From: a virus
Direction: 5' to 3' (one strand)
Virus record (IMG/VR): IMGVR_UViG_3300031857_000216
Location: 1-57,795 of that record
DNA: 57,795 bases
Shown here: positions 16,267 through 25,300 of the stretch, piece after piece
Layout: every line of letters begins with the position of its first letter
Position numbering within the stretch: the first letter of the stretch is position 1
Position numbers and translations under genes: made by a program
The notes under the pieces: generated by a model
Databases searched by the model: none
What the model was told of the DNA's origin: nothing
What the model saw: the letters and a program-made list of their open reading frames with translations, nothing else

Positions 16267-17637
16267 CTATCCACCAATCGTGTATGCGCTGATCACCGAG
16301 GACACGAGCGATACCTTGAGGTTTCCAGATCCGATATACACGGTTTCTACCTCAGAACCATTGTCGCGCTGCGCGTAGAGGTCATACGTGCCCGGGTCAA
16401 CCTTACCGATCGTCGTTAGAACGTTTTCGTAGGTGAGTGTGATCGTGATTCGATCATCTCCGTCGGCGGCGACGTTTCCTGTGTCAGCGGCAAACACAAC
16501 GTTTGACGCAGTCCTCTCGTACGAGATCTTATTCTGCGAGAGAATGACGTTGGAGATCGTGTAGGTGCCGTCAAACGTTCCGTCGACGCCCGTAACCTCA
16601 ATCTCCGCGCCGATTGTGAAGCCCTCGGCATCCTCAAGAGTGAGTGTGGCGATGTTATCTGTAAGTTCCTTACCTACGACCTCGCCAAACGTCGCTGTTG
16701 GGTCGTATGTCTCGGTGCAATCATTCACCGTTACCGACGCCGACTCGGCGTAGTTGCGGACGATGACGTAGGGTTCCCACCCAAGCTCCTCAGTCAGGAA
16801 CTCCGCGTTGATGTCGCGCAGAGCGATGTCAACCGACCCCTCTCCGCCAGCCTTGACCGACAGATCTAGGATGCTTGCCTGCAGCCTGGGCGCCTTCGGC
16901 GTGTAGCGACGGCCGCGCGGAACGTCGGGAGTAAACACGCGTGCTCGTGCGCGTGCCTTGTCGGGGTTGACCGACTTAAGAAAGAGGTCGATCTCGTAGA
17001 GACCGGTGCGCATATCGTCGATGAAGTCCTGCGAGTCCAGCAACGTGTAGGACACGCCCTGCCGGGAGATTGACGTGACGCGCTGTGGAAGCTGGCAGTC
17101 ATCGTCACCGTTCCACAGCTTCGCGAACTCCATCGCGAGCTTTCGCGCGGCCATCTTGCCGAGGGTTGGCGGCTCGATGCCGTACGTGTAGGTCACCTCG
17201 ATGTCGCACGGCGTCCAGCGCGATCCTGCGGTTGCCTGGATCGTCGAGTGGTCGACGAGGTAGTAGCTGTTGGGGTTCACTACCGCGCCTGAGCGGTTGC
17301 GGATCGTGTGAATCTTTTGTACCGGACGACCGCGAAGGCGAAGACGGGACTGGGGAGAGAGGCCGTCCGTTGTTACCGCCGTGTAGGAGTCCATGTCGGT
17401 GTAGGGAATGTTGTAGATGTCGCCAAGCACAAGCTCGGCCTTGTTGTTCCGAACCGACGGGCCGTAGCGGTACGAGAGGGTAGCGCAGACATAGCGCTCG
17501 GTTACCGTCGTGACTCCGCTGTACTTTCTGCCGGAAAGTGCCCAAAGAATGTTTGAGGCAGACTTTGCGGCCTCATAGGCGAACTCGGTCTCGACGTACT
17601 CACCGAGCTCCTCAGGAGTAATCCACAGATTAGACAT
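16267..17637 (-). CDS. head-tail connector (adaptor) with C-terminal beta module
   Basis: The first about 190 residues match actinophage head-tail adaptors: WITPEELGEYVETEFAYEAAKSAS, then WALSGRKYSGVTTVTERYVC, and the basic strand VQKIHTIRNRSGAVVNPN. The C-terminal 200 residues are an unusual extension: a conserved strand-rich region with the shared module (ATLTLEDAEGFTIGAEIEV, then GTFDGTYTISNV, about residues 320-385) and a final DGDDRITITLTYENVL sandwich. At 456 residues it is two to three times longer than simple adaptors. Located between major tail protein and neck genes. Confidence 0.75.
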   Translation of the reverse strand: MSNLWITPEELGEYVETEFAYEAAKSASNILWALSGRKYSGVTTVTERYVCATLSYRYGPSVRNNKAELVLGDIYNIPYTDMDSYTAVTTDGLSPQSRLRLRGRPVQKIHTIRNRSGAVVNPNSYYLVDHSTIQATAGSRWTPCDIEVTYTYGIEPPTLGKMAARKLAMEFAKLWNGDDDCQLPQRVTSISRQGVSYTLLDSQDFIDDMRTGLYEIDLFLKSVNPDKARARARVFTPDVPRGRRYTPKAPRLQASILDLSVKAGGEGSVDIALRDINAEFLTEELGWEPYVIVRNYAESASVTVNDCTETYDPTATFGEVVGKELTDNIATLTLEDAEGFTIGAEIEVTGVDGTFDGTYTISNVILSQNKISYERTASNVVFAADTGNVAADGDDRITITLTYENVLTTIGKVDPGTYDLYAQRDNGSEVETVYIGSGNLKVSLVSSVISAYTIGG

Positions 17638-17661
17638 CTATCTCTCGTTTCGCGATCTAAA

Positions 17662-17724
17662 TAGCCGTGAGCGGCGCACCTGTATGTATTCTATACAATA
17701 GATGCGCCGCCCACAAACTGGCTA
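17662..17724 (-). terminator. long hairpin immediately after the major tail protein gene
   Basis: Eight bases after the major tail protein stop (17733), the minus strand can fold into a 12-bp stem (GTGGGCGGCGCA with TGCGCCGCTCAC, one G-U pair), extended by TAGCC/GGCTA across a 5-nt bulge. The 24-nt loop holds a further small inverted repeat (TGTAT/ATACA). There is no proper U-tract (only ATTTAG follows), so it may stabilise or attenuate the abundant transcript rather than terminate it fully. Confidence 0.65.
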
Positions 17725-17732
17725 CTAGGTTG

Positions 17733-18779
17733 TCAGGATGTCGGATCTTCAGTCGATGCGATGATGAAGTCGATGTCCTCGTCCTCGTTGTAGTTGATGT
17801 TACCAGGAGTGTTGTACGCCGTGGTCGAGCCCTGCGAGAGGAAGTCCTCAACGTCGCGGCTGTTGGCCTCGACGAATGCCGTACCGGAGTCCGCCGTCGA
17901 CGAGATGTTGCCGCTCGTCGTGGTGGTGTAGGTGAACTGGTCGGTCGCCGGCGTTGTGGCAATTGTGTACGTCCCGTTGAGCGCCGTGGTGGTCAGACCA
18001 GAGACAACGACGGTGTCGCCAGGCTCGAAGTTGTGGGCTGCTGTGGTGTCCACGGTCGCGGTCGAGCTTGTGCGAGCAACGTTGTCGATCGTCGCGGTGA
18101 GGTCGCCGTGCCAGGTGTAGAAGCCCTTGCGACCGGTCGGCGCCCACGAGGAACGGGCGTACGAGTACGGACGCTCGGTGGCCACCGGGAACTCCCAGCG
18201 ATCGTCAAGGCCGTTGTTGAATGTGACGTTTCCGAGGCTGTAGCCCTCGAAGGTGCTCGCAAGCATTCCGTTCTCAATCACGCGATCGCCCGACTGACGA
18301 AGACGGCAGAAGGGGAAGACCCAGTGGAAGTAGGGAAGTGTCGCGGCACGCTTGCCGTCCTTGACGGCGAACGACCAAACCTCGATGGCTACGCCGTTAC
18401 CGGCCGGGTCATCGCCAACCGCGGGGGCGGCCCAGCCGATGCTCTTGCGGTCAGGCGCGGCGAAGGTGCCGAGGTTTTTGCGAAGCAGGAGACCGCCCGA
18501 CAGGAGCTGGCTGAGCTCCGGGTCGGGCTCGCAGATCGCGAGCTCCATGGTCACGCGCTTCATGGTGTCGGGTGCCTTGTACGAAACGCAGATGGTGCCG
18601 TTCGCGGACTTCTCCACGATTTCGTCGCCTTCCTCGTACTCCGGCGTAAACGACACGCGCATGAACGCTGATGTCGTGTAGCTGTCGCCGGGATCGTTGA
18701 GCAGCGTCCCAGCGGCGTCAAGACGTGTCACGCGAATTGACACTCCCTGAATGCTTGCTGCGTAGTCTTGGGTTGACAT
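17733..18779 (-). CDS. major tail protein
   Basis: The 348-residue protein follows the capsid genes and precedes the connector and chaperone genes. It starts SIQGVSIRVTRLDAAGTLLN, followed by FMRVSFTPEYEEGDEIVEKS and ANGTICVSYKAPDTMKRVTM, the hallmark strand order of actinophage tube proteins. A C-terminal module (about residues 235-300, HNFEPGDTVVVSGLTTTALN then GTYTIATTPATDQF) is an add-on domain displayed on the tube, shared with other virion proteins here. ATG at 18779 with GGAGAAAAG. A hairpin directly follows the stop. Confidence 0.9.
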   Translation of the reverse strand: MSTQDYAASIQGVSIRVTRLDAAGTLLNDPGDSYTTSAFMRVSFTPEYEEGDEIVEKSANGTICVSYKAPDTMKRVTMELAICEPDPELSQLLSGGLLLRKNLGTFAAPDRKSIGWAAPAVGDDPAGNGVAIEVWSFAVKDGKRAATLPYFHWVFPFCRLRQSGDRVIENGMLASTFEGYSLGNVTFNNGLDDRWEFPVATERPYSYARSSWAPTGRKGFYTWHGDLTATIDNVARTSSTATVDTTAAHNFEPGDTVVVSGLTTTALNGTYTIATTPATDQFTYTTTTSGNISSTADSGTAFVEANSRDVEDFLSQGSTTAYNTPGNINYNEDEDIDFIIASTEDPTS

Positions 18780-18793
18780 TGGAACTTTTCTCC

Positions 18794-19666
18794 TTAGATT
18801 GCCGCGCTTAGGTCTACCCTAACCGCAATGTGGATCGATGTATCAAAGTAAACTGCCGCGGGGCGGATTGCCTTGAGGCGCATGTCATTCTGGTTACCAT
18901 CTACGTCATACGCCTGGGACAGGTTGTCGTTGACCACGTCGATCTCGCCGACGTAGGTCTTCACGGCGCCTGTACCATACATCCACTTATTGGTGTCAGA
19001 AGCCGTGGCTCCAGTTGCACCCGTGGGTCCTGTGCCGGAATATCCGGTGCCAATCACAATCGGAGTTCCACTTACGGTTTGAAGGTGGTTTTCCTTGTGA
19101 AAGATCATGTAGCTGCTGGAGAGCAGCGCGGCAGTGTCGCGTGTCATGTGAATGACTCCCTGCTCTCCGCAGGGCGATGCCTCGCCGATCTTGTAGTCAA
19201 GAAGCGCGAGCGCCCGCGCGGCGTTTAGCGCCGTGCCGCTGTTGAGCACGGTTGCAGTGGAGTTTGAAAGAGCCAGGTTGGGGTGAGTCTCACCCTTACG
19301 GATCGCGCCGTCCCAAAGCTCCTGCTCGACGGCCTTCTGAGTTACTCCCTCAAGTTGAAGCTTGATGCGCTCGATGCGATCGAGGCCAAGAAAGCTGAAG
19401 GTTGAGATAACCTCCTCGAGCTCGACGAAGAACGGGTCGATCTCGGTGTAGTAGGTGGGAGTCGCGTTTGACGCGACTGTGTCCGACGTTGTGTCGGTGG
19501 CGTCCCAGTTGGTAGCGGCGTACAGGTCGGTCGCCCACTCTTGCGCAAAGCCGCGAATCCAACGATCCTCGTTGGATGAATCCTCCGGCTTGGCAACTGA
19601 GAATAGGCCGTAGTCGGCAGGAACAATCTTCAGGGCCTCGACTACGCCGTTCTTTGGAAAAGCCAT
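18794..19666 (-). CDS. second capsid-associated protein, possibly HK97-fold
   Basis: The 290-residue protein directly follows the major capsid gene. It has a long helix with FSFLGLDRIERIKLQLEG, a region AARALALLDYKIGEASPCGE, then HMTRDTAALLSSSYMIF and the Gly-rich VIGTGYSGTGPTGATGA, ending with KWMYGTGAVKTYVGEI and HIAVRVDL. The overall order (helix, spine-like segment, Gly-rich loop, terminal strands) resembles a capsid-like fold. It may be a pentamer or vertex-specific second capsid protein or a head decoration protein. I am not sure which. Confidence 0.6.
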   Translation of the reverse strand: MAFPKNGVVEALKIVPADYGLFSVAKPEDSSNEDRWIRGFAQEWATDLYAATNWDATDTTSDTVASNATPTYYTEIDPFFVELEEVISTFSFLGLDRIERIKLQLEGVTQKAVEQELWDGAIRKGETHPNLALSNSTATVLNSGTALNAARALALLDYKIGEASPCGEQGVIHMTRDTAALLSSSYMIFHKENHLQTVSGTPIVIGTGYSGTGPTGATGATASDTNKWMYGTGAVKTYVGEIDVVNDNLSQAYDVDGNQNDMRLKAIRPAAVYFDTSIHIAVRVDLSAAI

Positions 19667-19697
19667 TTGATGAATCCTTAAAATCTTAATACCATCC

Positions 19698-19740
19698 GAG
19701 TTGCTCCTCCGAGGTCCGAAGACCCCGGAGGAGCGAACTC
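19698..19740 (-). terminator. strong hairpin with TTCG loop after the major capsid gene
   Basis: On the minus strand the 43 bases 19740 to 19698 form a nearly perfect 19-bp stem (starting GAGTTCGCTCCTCCG) with a TTCG tetraloop, two mismatches only. It starts 20 bp after the capsid stop. No U-run follows. Like the hairpin after the major tail protein it is placed behind a gene that must be highly expressed, suggesting transcript processing, stabilisation or partial termination. Confidence 0.75.
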
Positions 19741-19760
19741 ATTGGACGATGCTACTGGGA

Positions 19761-21614
19761 TCAGTACTCGATCGCCGCAGCGGTGGCAGCGCCGGTCGTG
19801 TCGCGGAGGGCCGCGGCGACACCGTTGACCGAGATGGTCGAGGTGACGGCGAGCGACTCCACGCCAACCTTGGCGACGCCCTCGAAGGTCTCAACGAACA
19901 TCTTGTAGTCGTTGGTGCCGACGAGTGTCGAGTCACGGATGATACCGAGGTCGAGTGTACCACCGTCGAGGAACAGGAATGTACCCTCGGCGAAGATGTA
20001 CCACGTGAACGTGTCGGGGAACTCGTTCATCGCACCAACGCTCTGCGAACCGAAGACGTCGAGGTCGTGCGAGAACGTGATGTTCACGCCACGAGCCGCG
20101 AGGTAGCCCTCGATCTCAGCATCGGAAGCGGCGATGGTCCCGTCACCAGGCATTGCCAGCGCAAGGTCGGCACGCATCGCGTCCTTCATCCAGGCCGGAG
20201 CGATGACTCGCAGCGGCATGGAGGGGTCGAGACGGTGACGGTTGCGGTAGGCAGCGCCGGCGCGACCGACCTGCACGAGGAAGTCACGAGCAACGCCGAT
20301 GAGGCTGGTGCTTGTGATTTCAATCGAGCCGGCGGTGAGCTTGCTGGCGAGGTACTGCTCGGCCTCACGGGCGTGCTGGATCAGAGCGAGCTCGTTGTGA
20401 CGGGCGATGAGCTCTGGGTAGGCACGGGTCATGAGGTTACCGAACTGCAGCTGCAGTGTCACGGCGTCGGTGGCGACGGTGAGCTCTGTAGCGGCGCTTA
20501 CGGTAAGGCTGGACTTGACGTCGGTACCAGGGCTGGTGTCGGTCGCGTTCGTCCAGACACCAACGGCGTTTCCATAGCTGGAAAGCACCGGGGGCTGGAT
20601 GTAACGGATACCGCCACGGTCGGCCTGGAAGCGGACGAGTGCGTCACGGATCGGACGATCGGTCGAGCCGAACCCGAAGATGTCATACTTGACCTCGAAC
20701 GGGGTGCTGTGACCACCCGACGCGATAATCGCCTGGGGATCAACGACTGCGTTGATCTTGGCGACGTTCGAGTCGGTATCCTGGTTGAGGACGCGAGCCT
20801 CGGGGTACTTGGTTGTGATGGACGCAACGATGTGCTGCTCGCCATCTCCACCCTTGACACGGCGCAGGCCGTGCAGACGGGATTCCATGGCGCGAGCGAT
20901 CTCGCTGTAGTCCGCCATCACGCCACCCGCTGTGTACCCAGGGATGTCGGCACCCGCGGTGATTGTCACCGGGGCAGCCTCGCGAACCTGGATGTTCGGG
21001 CGACGGTCAGCGGGGGCCTGGACTTCTACGTCGTCCATGCCCTCTTCGTGTGCGGCGGCAGTCATTGATGCCTCCTGACCTTCCTGCTCCACTTCTGGAG
21101 CGTCTGTGATTTCTTGTGTGCTTGCTTCAGCGGCAGGCTCGGTCTCGACGGCTGCTGTTTCCTCAGAAACGGCGGCCTCGGCCTCCTCAACTACCTCGGC
21201 GGTTGTTGTCGTGGTTGAAAGTTCGGACTCTTCCTCAGTGGCTGTAGATGCCTCCATCATGGGGGCCTTGTACTCCTCTTCGTCGTCATCGGACTCAGCC
21301 GGGGCCTCAGCCTCGATCTCGACCTCAACGGCGGGAGCTTCCTCCATGACTTCCTCTTCCTCATCGCCCTTGACGCGCATGGCGGCTTCGGCGGCGCGGG
21401 CAGTAAGCTCTTCAGCCTGTGCCTCGCGACGCTTTACCTCGCCACGCACGGTGTCGAGCATATCAGCAAGAGTGGTCATAGCATCTACTGTCTCTGGGGT
21501 TGGATCCATACCCTCAACCGTTTCAAACTCGGCAACGATCGATGCCTGAAGCTCGGCGACTTGTTCGTCGCCGAGATCAGCAATCGTGTCGAGCATTTGC
21601 TTGATACGGTCCAC
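19761..21614 (-). CDS. major capsid protein with acidic N-terminal scaffold/delta domain
   Basis: I chose the GTG at 21614 because a perfect AGGAGGG lies 4 nt upstream, although the frame is open to an ATG at 21659. Of 617 residues, the first about 240 are a helical and very acidic Glu/Ala/Thr-rich region, likely a scaffolding or delta domain cut off by the capsid protease. The capsid proper follows: DYSEIARAMESRLHGL, KYDIFGFGSTDRPIRDALVRF, GNLMTRAYPELIARHNELAL, and the C-terminal strand GTLDLGIIRDSTLVGTNDYK, typical of HK97-type capsids of actinophages. It is 9 bp past a strong hairpin in the direction of transcription. Confidence 0.9.
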   Translation of the reverse strand: MDRIKQMLDTIADLGDEQVAELQASIVAEFETVEGMDPTPETVDAMTTLADMLDTVRGEVKRREAQAEELTARAAEAAMRVKGDEEEEVMEEAPAVEVEIEAEAPAESDDDEEEYKAPMMEASTATEEESELSTTTTTAEVVEEAEAAVSEETAAVETEPAAEASTQEITDAPEVEQEGQEASMTAAAHEEGMDDVEVQAPADRRPNIQVREAAPVTITAGADIPGYTAGGVMADYSEIARAMESRLHGLRRVKGGDGEQHIVASITTKYPEARVLNQDTDSNVAKINAVVDPQAIIASGGHSTPFEVKYDIFGFGSTDRPIRDALVRFQADRGGIRYIQPPVLSSYGNAVGVWTNATDTSPGTDVKSSLTVSAATELTVATDAVTLQLQFGNLMTRAYPELIARHNELALIQHAREAEQYLASKLTAGSIEITSTSLIGVARDFLVQVGRAGAAYRNRHRLDPSMPLRVIAPAWMKDAMRADLALAMPGDGTIAASDAEIEGYLAARGVNITFSHDLDVFGSQSVGAMNEFPDTFTWYIFAEGTFLFLDGGTLDLGIIRDSTLVGTNDYKMFVETFEGVAKVGVESLAVTSTISVNGVAAALRDTTGAATAAAIEY

Positions 21615-21739
21615 TGTCCCTCCTAGGGCCAGCTCATGATGAGTCTCTTTTTGACTCATCTCGGGTTTCTGTCCAAGGAAAGGGACTCACGCGCGAAAGG
21701 CGGAGGCACTTGCCTAGGTCTCATAATACCAAGGTACGA

Positions 21740-22303
21740 CTACGTCAATAGTCGCAGCATGGTGCTCATTTCCGACGAGACCTCGCTCTGCGAGTATACA
21801 TCTCCGCCGGACATGAAGCTCTTAAGGTTCTTGGTGGCGACGTCGGCGTCTTCCTTGCCGATCTTCTTCTCCACCCGGTCAATCATGTCCTCCATCATGT
21901 CCTTGAGTACGGGTGGCAGGTCGCTGTAGCGAACCTTGGCACCCGGCTCCATGAACGGTAGAGGCAGGTTTGAGATCAGCGAACCTAGCGCGGCGGCGGA
22001 AGTCCTAATGTTTTCCAGGGCTTCTGGGTTCAGTCCACCAGAGTCAAGGCGGTCGATCACGGATAGGAGATCAGCGGCGGCCGCCACGGCGGCCGAGTAG
22101 TTACCGGCGTTGTCCAGGTTCTCTGCCTCCTCGACCTTCTCCACGACGTTCTGAAGGCCGGACGTGCCGAGGTCCTGCTTGAGGCGGGCCAGAACCGTAC
22201 GGAACTTGCCCTTGATGTCACGGGGCTGATTCTTACCGGACACATAGATGCCTGGTTGACGCGCAGCGGTAACTGCTTCTAGATTTCCGCTATTCTGTGC
22301 CAT
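21740..22303 (-). CDS. conserved structural-region protein of unknown function
   Basis: The 187-residue protein begins with a low-complexity leader (RQPGIYVSGKNQPRDIKGKF), then a helical segment (TVLARLKQDLGTSGLQNVVE, EEAENLDNAGNYSAAVAAAA) and ends in a helix with KSFMSGGDVYSQSEVSSEMS. It stands between capsid protease and capsid genes. A scaffold-related or head protein is plausible, but I recognise no catalytic or binding motif. Shine-Dalgarno GAGAGG precedes the ATG. Confidence 0.72.
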   Translation of the reverse strand: MAQNSGNLEAVTAARQPGIYVSGKNQPRDIKGKFRTVLARLKQDLGTSGLQNVVEKVEEAENLDNAGNYSAAVAAAADLLSVIDRLDSGGLNPEALENIRTSAAALGSLISNLPLPFMEPGAKVRYSDLPPVLKDMMEDMIDRVEKKIGKEDADVATKNLKSFMSGGDVYSQSEVSSEMSTMLRLLT

Positions 22304-22311
22304 GTTGCCTC

Positions 22312-25300
22312 TCAGGTCTCGGGCTGGTCATCCTGCGCGAGTCGCGCCTTGGCGGAGGCCACTCGGGCGCTGATGTCTGCGACGTCCTCGTCGATCGCCG
22401 CGGCGGCCTTCCACTGCTCGGGGATAAGCTCGGACTTGCCGAGGGCCCGGGCCCGCTTCATGATGTGGCGGCGAACCTGGGCGCGCTTGCTCTTCTTCGA
22501 GCGACCGTATGCCTGGATTGCGTTCTTGAGATCCTCAACGTTGCGGATCGGGTACGAGCCATCGGGGAGGGCCTTGCCCTCCTTGGCAAGCCTGTCGCGA
22601 ACCCGCATCGAGATCGCACCAAGCTCGGCCTCGGCGCGGGCCGATGCAACTCGAGCGGATAGGTCAATGTCGAGATCAACTATCTCGATGTGCTTCTCCG
22701 TCTTGAGAGCCTCGAACTTGGCCCTGGCCTCGGCGGCCCTGGTGGAAAGCTCGGCCTTGTCATCGGCGTCAACCGACGCGTTCGCCGCGTTCTCGAGAGC
22801 CTCGATGCGGGCGGCAAGCTCGGTCACCGGGTCGGACTTCATCTTCGCAAGAACACGGGCTCCGGCGGCGACGAGCGCGTACACCTGGCCGGATGCAACG
22901 CGGGCGCGTGCGATCGGGAACCCGGGAACGTTTACCTGGCAGACCGCGACGAGCTCAAGCGCGCCGTTGATCGGGCGCCAGTCGCCGGACGGCGCCGACG
23001 CGCGAAGCGCGCGGACCTGCTCAGGAGTGGCAGACGGGCGAAGTGCACCGGCGACCCAGATGCCGTAGGCGTCCTCACCAGCGTGAACATCGGCGATGGC
23101 CGAACCGGTGTCGTCGTAGTGCTTCGCGGCGTCGACGGCGCTCGCCTCGAGCGAGGCGTGGCCGCCGGCAAGCGTAAGCTGGCCAACGGGATAGTCCTTG
23201 CCGTCATCGGCGCGAACCACTCCTGTGTGGAAGTACGAGTACTTGCTCTTGCTCCGCGGTGGGCGGGTGCCGTACGACATTCCGATGTGGTTGGTGTTCC
23301 ACGCAGCGATGTGACCAAACACGCGGCCGGCATCGTCAACGGTCAGCGGGGTTGCTCCGCTGAGCTTGGGATTCGAGAACCAGGTAGCTGGCGGCACGGT
23401 CGGGATCGACCCTGCAACCGCTCCGCATGCGACGATCGCATTCGCCTCGGTCTCGTCCACGTCTTCGGCGTAAACGCCGTCGGGGATGCTGTTCATCTTG
23501 TCCTCCTGGCTTTCGCCTACGGTAGTGTTCTCGTCTAGATAGATTCTGCATTCCTGGAACGCAGGCTTCGGTACAATTGTAACTGCCATCACTCTGGCGT
23601 GATCGATGACGATCTTGTCACCGCCGATCTTCTTGGTCTTCTTCTTGCCCTTGGCTGCGGCGTCCTCGTCGTCCGCCTCGGACTCGCTGGCCTCAAACCT
23701 GTCGAGGTCAGCAGACACGCCGCGGACGAAGCCCTCACGCACCATGCGCTCGACCTCCTGGCCGTAGGAGCTGCTGTCGAAGACACCGTAGGCATTTCCA
23801 ATGCCCTCCTCGGTGCGCTCCATTCCGTCGATGCGCCCAACGACTACCGAGCCGTTGTGCCCGTCGGCGGTGTGAATCTGCCATAGAAGCGGAAGTGGGA
23901 GCTCGCGGATCTCAATCGAGCCTTTCTTAAAGATGCGGCCGTCGCCAGACTCGGCGTCCTCGGGAATGACGAGCGGTATCGTGAACCGAGCGCCGTCCTT
24001 CTTCTCGATCATCTCGAGCTCGATGCCAGCGGCAGCCGTGAGAACTCGAGCACGAGCGTCGGCGATCCGAGCGCGGGTATAGACGTACCTGACGACGTCC
24101 TCCTCGGATGGAACGTAGAGTTCCTCGAAGAATCCGCCGCCGCGGACTCCCTTTCTCTTCCTGCCAATGTTGAACTTGCTGCCGGGCCACACGCCAGTCG
24201 CCTCCTTGTGGCGAAGCGAGCAGTAGCCTTTGGCGCGGATTCCCATGTACTTGCGAAGCTGACGGTAGCAGCGCGTCCAGTCGCCAGGCGTGTTCCAGCG
24301 AATCTTAAGCGCGCCCTTGCCGTACAGCCAGTAGCGACGAAGCTTCTCGGCGCCACCGCGGTTGCGGTCTAGCCCGCCCTCACCAACGGCGACTACGGCG
24401 CCCGACGCCGTGACGCCATCGATCTGCGCCAGCGTGTCCTGAAGATCTGCACCAGACAGAGGGACAACGGGAGGTGGAGTCGGCGACGTGAGGTCCGCGA
24501 GGATCTGGTCATCGCGCACCCACTTCTTGTCGACGCGCTTGTACGTCGCCGGAGTCGTTGACTTCGCGCTCGCAGGCACGATTGCGACGAGATCAAAGAC
24601 GGCGCGTGGATCCTCGGGCGAGACGATCGCCATATACATCGGCTGGACGTCGGATGTCTCCGGAGTCATCGGCTCGTCGTCGGTCACCGTTGCGGCCGAG
24701 ATCATCGGGTTGTAGTACAGGTTATAGATCGGCTTCTTCTTGAAGAGCTTCGAGTAGAGCGGGTGCTCACGAAGATCTACGAAGTCCTCCTCAAACTGAA
24801 CGCCAGAGCGGCGCTCGAGGTCGCGGACAAACGCTTGACGTGAGGCACGTGCGTCGGCATCGGTTGGGACAGGGCGACGCGGCGACGGTGCCTGCTGCCT
24901 CTCGCGCTGACTCTTTACCCACGCGGGGAAGTCGCCGATGACCTGCTGAAGTTGGTCGGGTGTTAGCGCAGGCAGACCTTCGGGAAGCGTCGCGTTCGGG
25001 CGATCAATCGGTGCCCTTGGTTGACCAAGAATACCGCTTGTGTCGAGCCTCGAGTCCTCGGACGGCACCTCCATCGTCTGAGGCGCCATGTCCTCGGCCT
25101 TGGTGGTGTCCTTTGCCGGAACCTCGGTCTCGCTGCCGTCGTCAAACCTTACGCGAACGGACTGTGTATCGGGGTTGATTCCGACGATGTTGCCCTGGCG
25201 GTTTTGGCTGTTGACGGATACACGCGATCCCATCGCGGCGAACTTGCCCGTGGCGTCGCGGACCTGCTTGCGCGCCTTCTGCGAACGCTCCTCGGGAGTG

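Noticed and set aside
17667-18671. 334-codon plus-strand ORF opposite the major tail protein
   Set aside because: Antisense shadow; the minus frame has recognisable tail protein motifs.
19701-21068. 455-codon plus-strand ORF opposite the capsid gene
   Set aside because: Antisense to a recognisable capsid protein, low-complexity composition.
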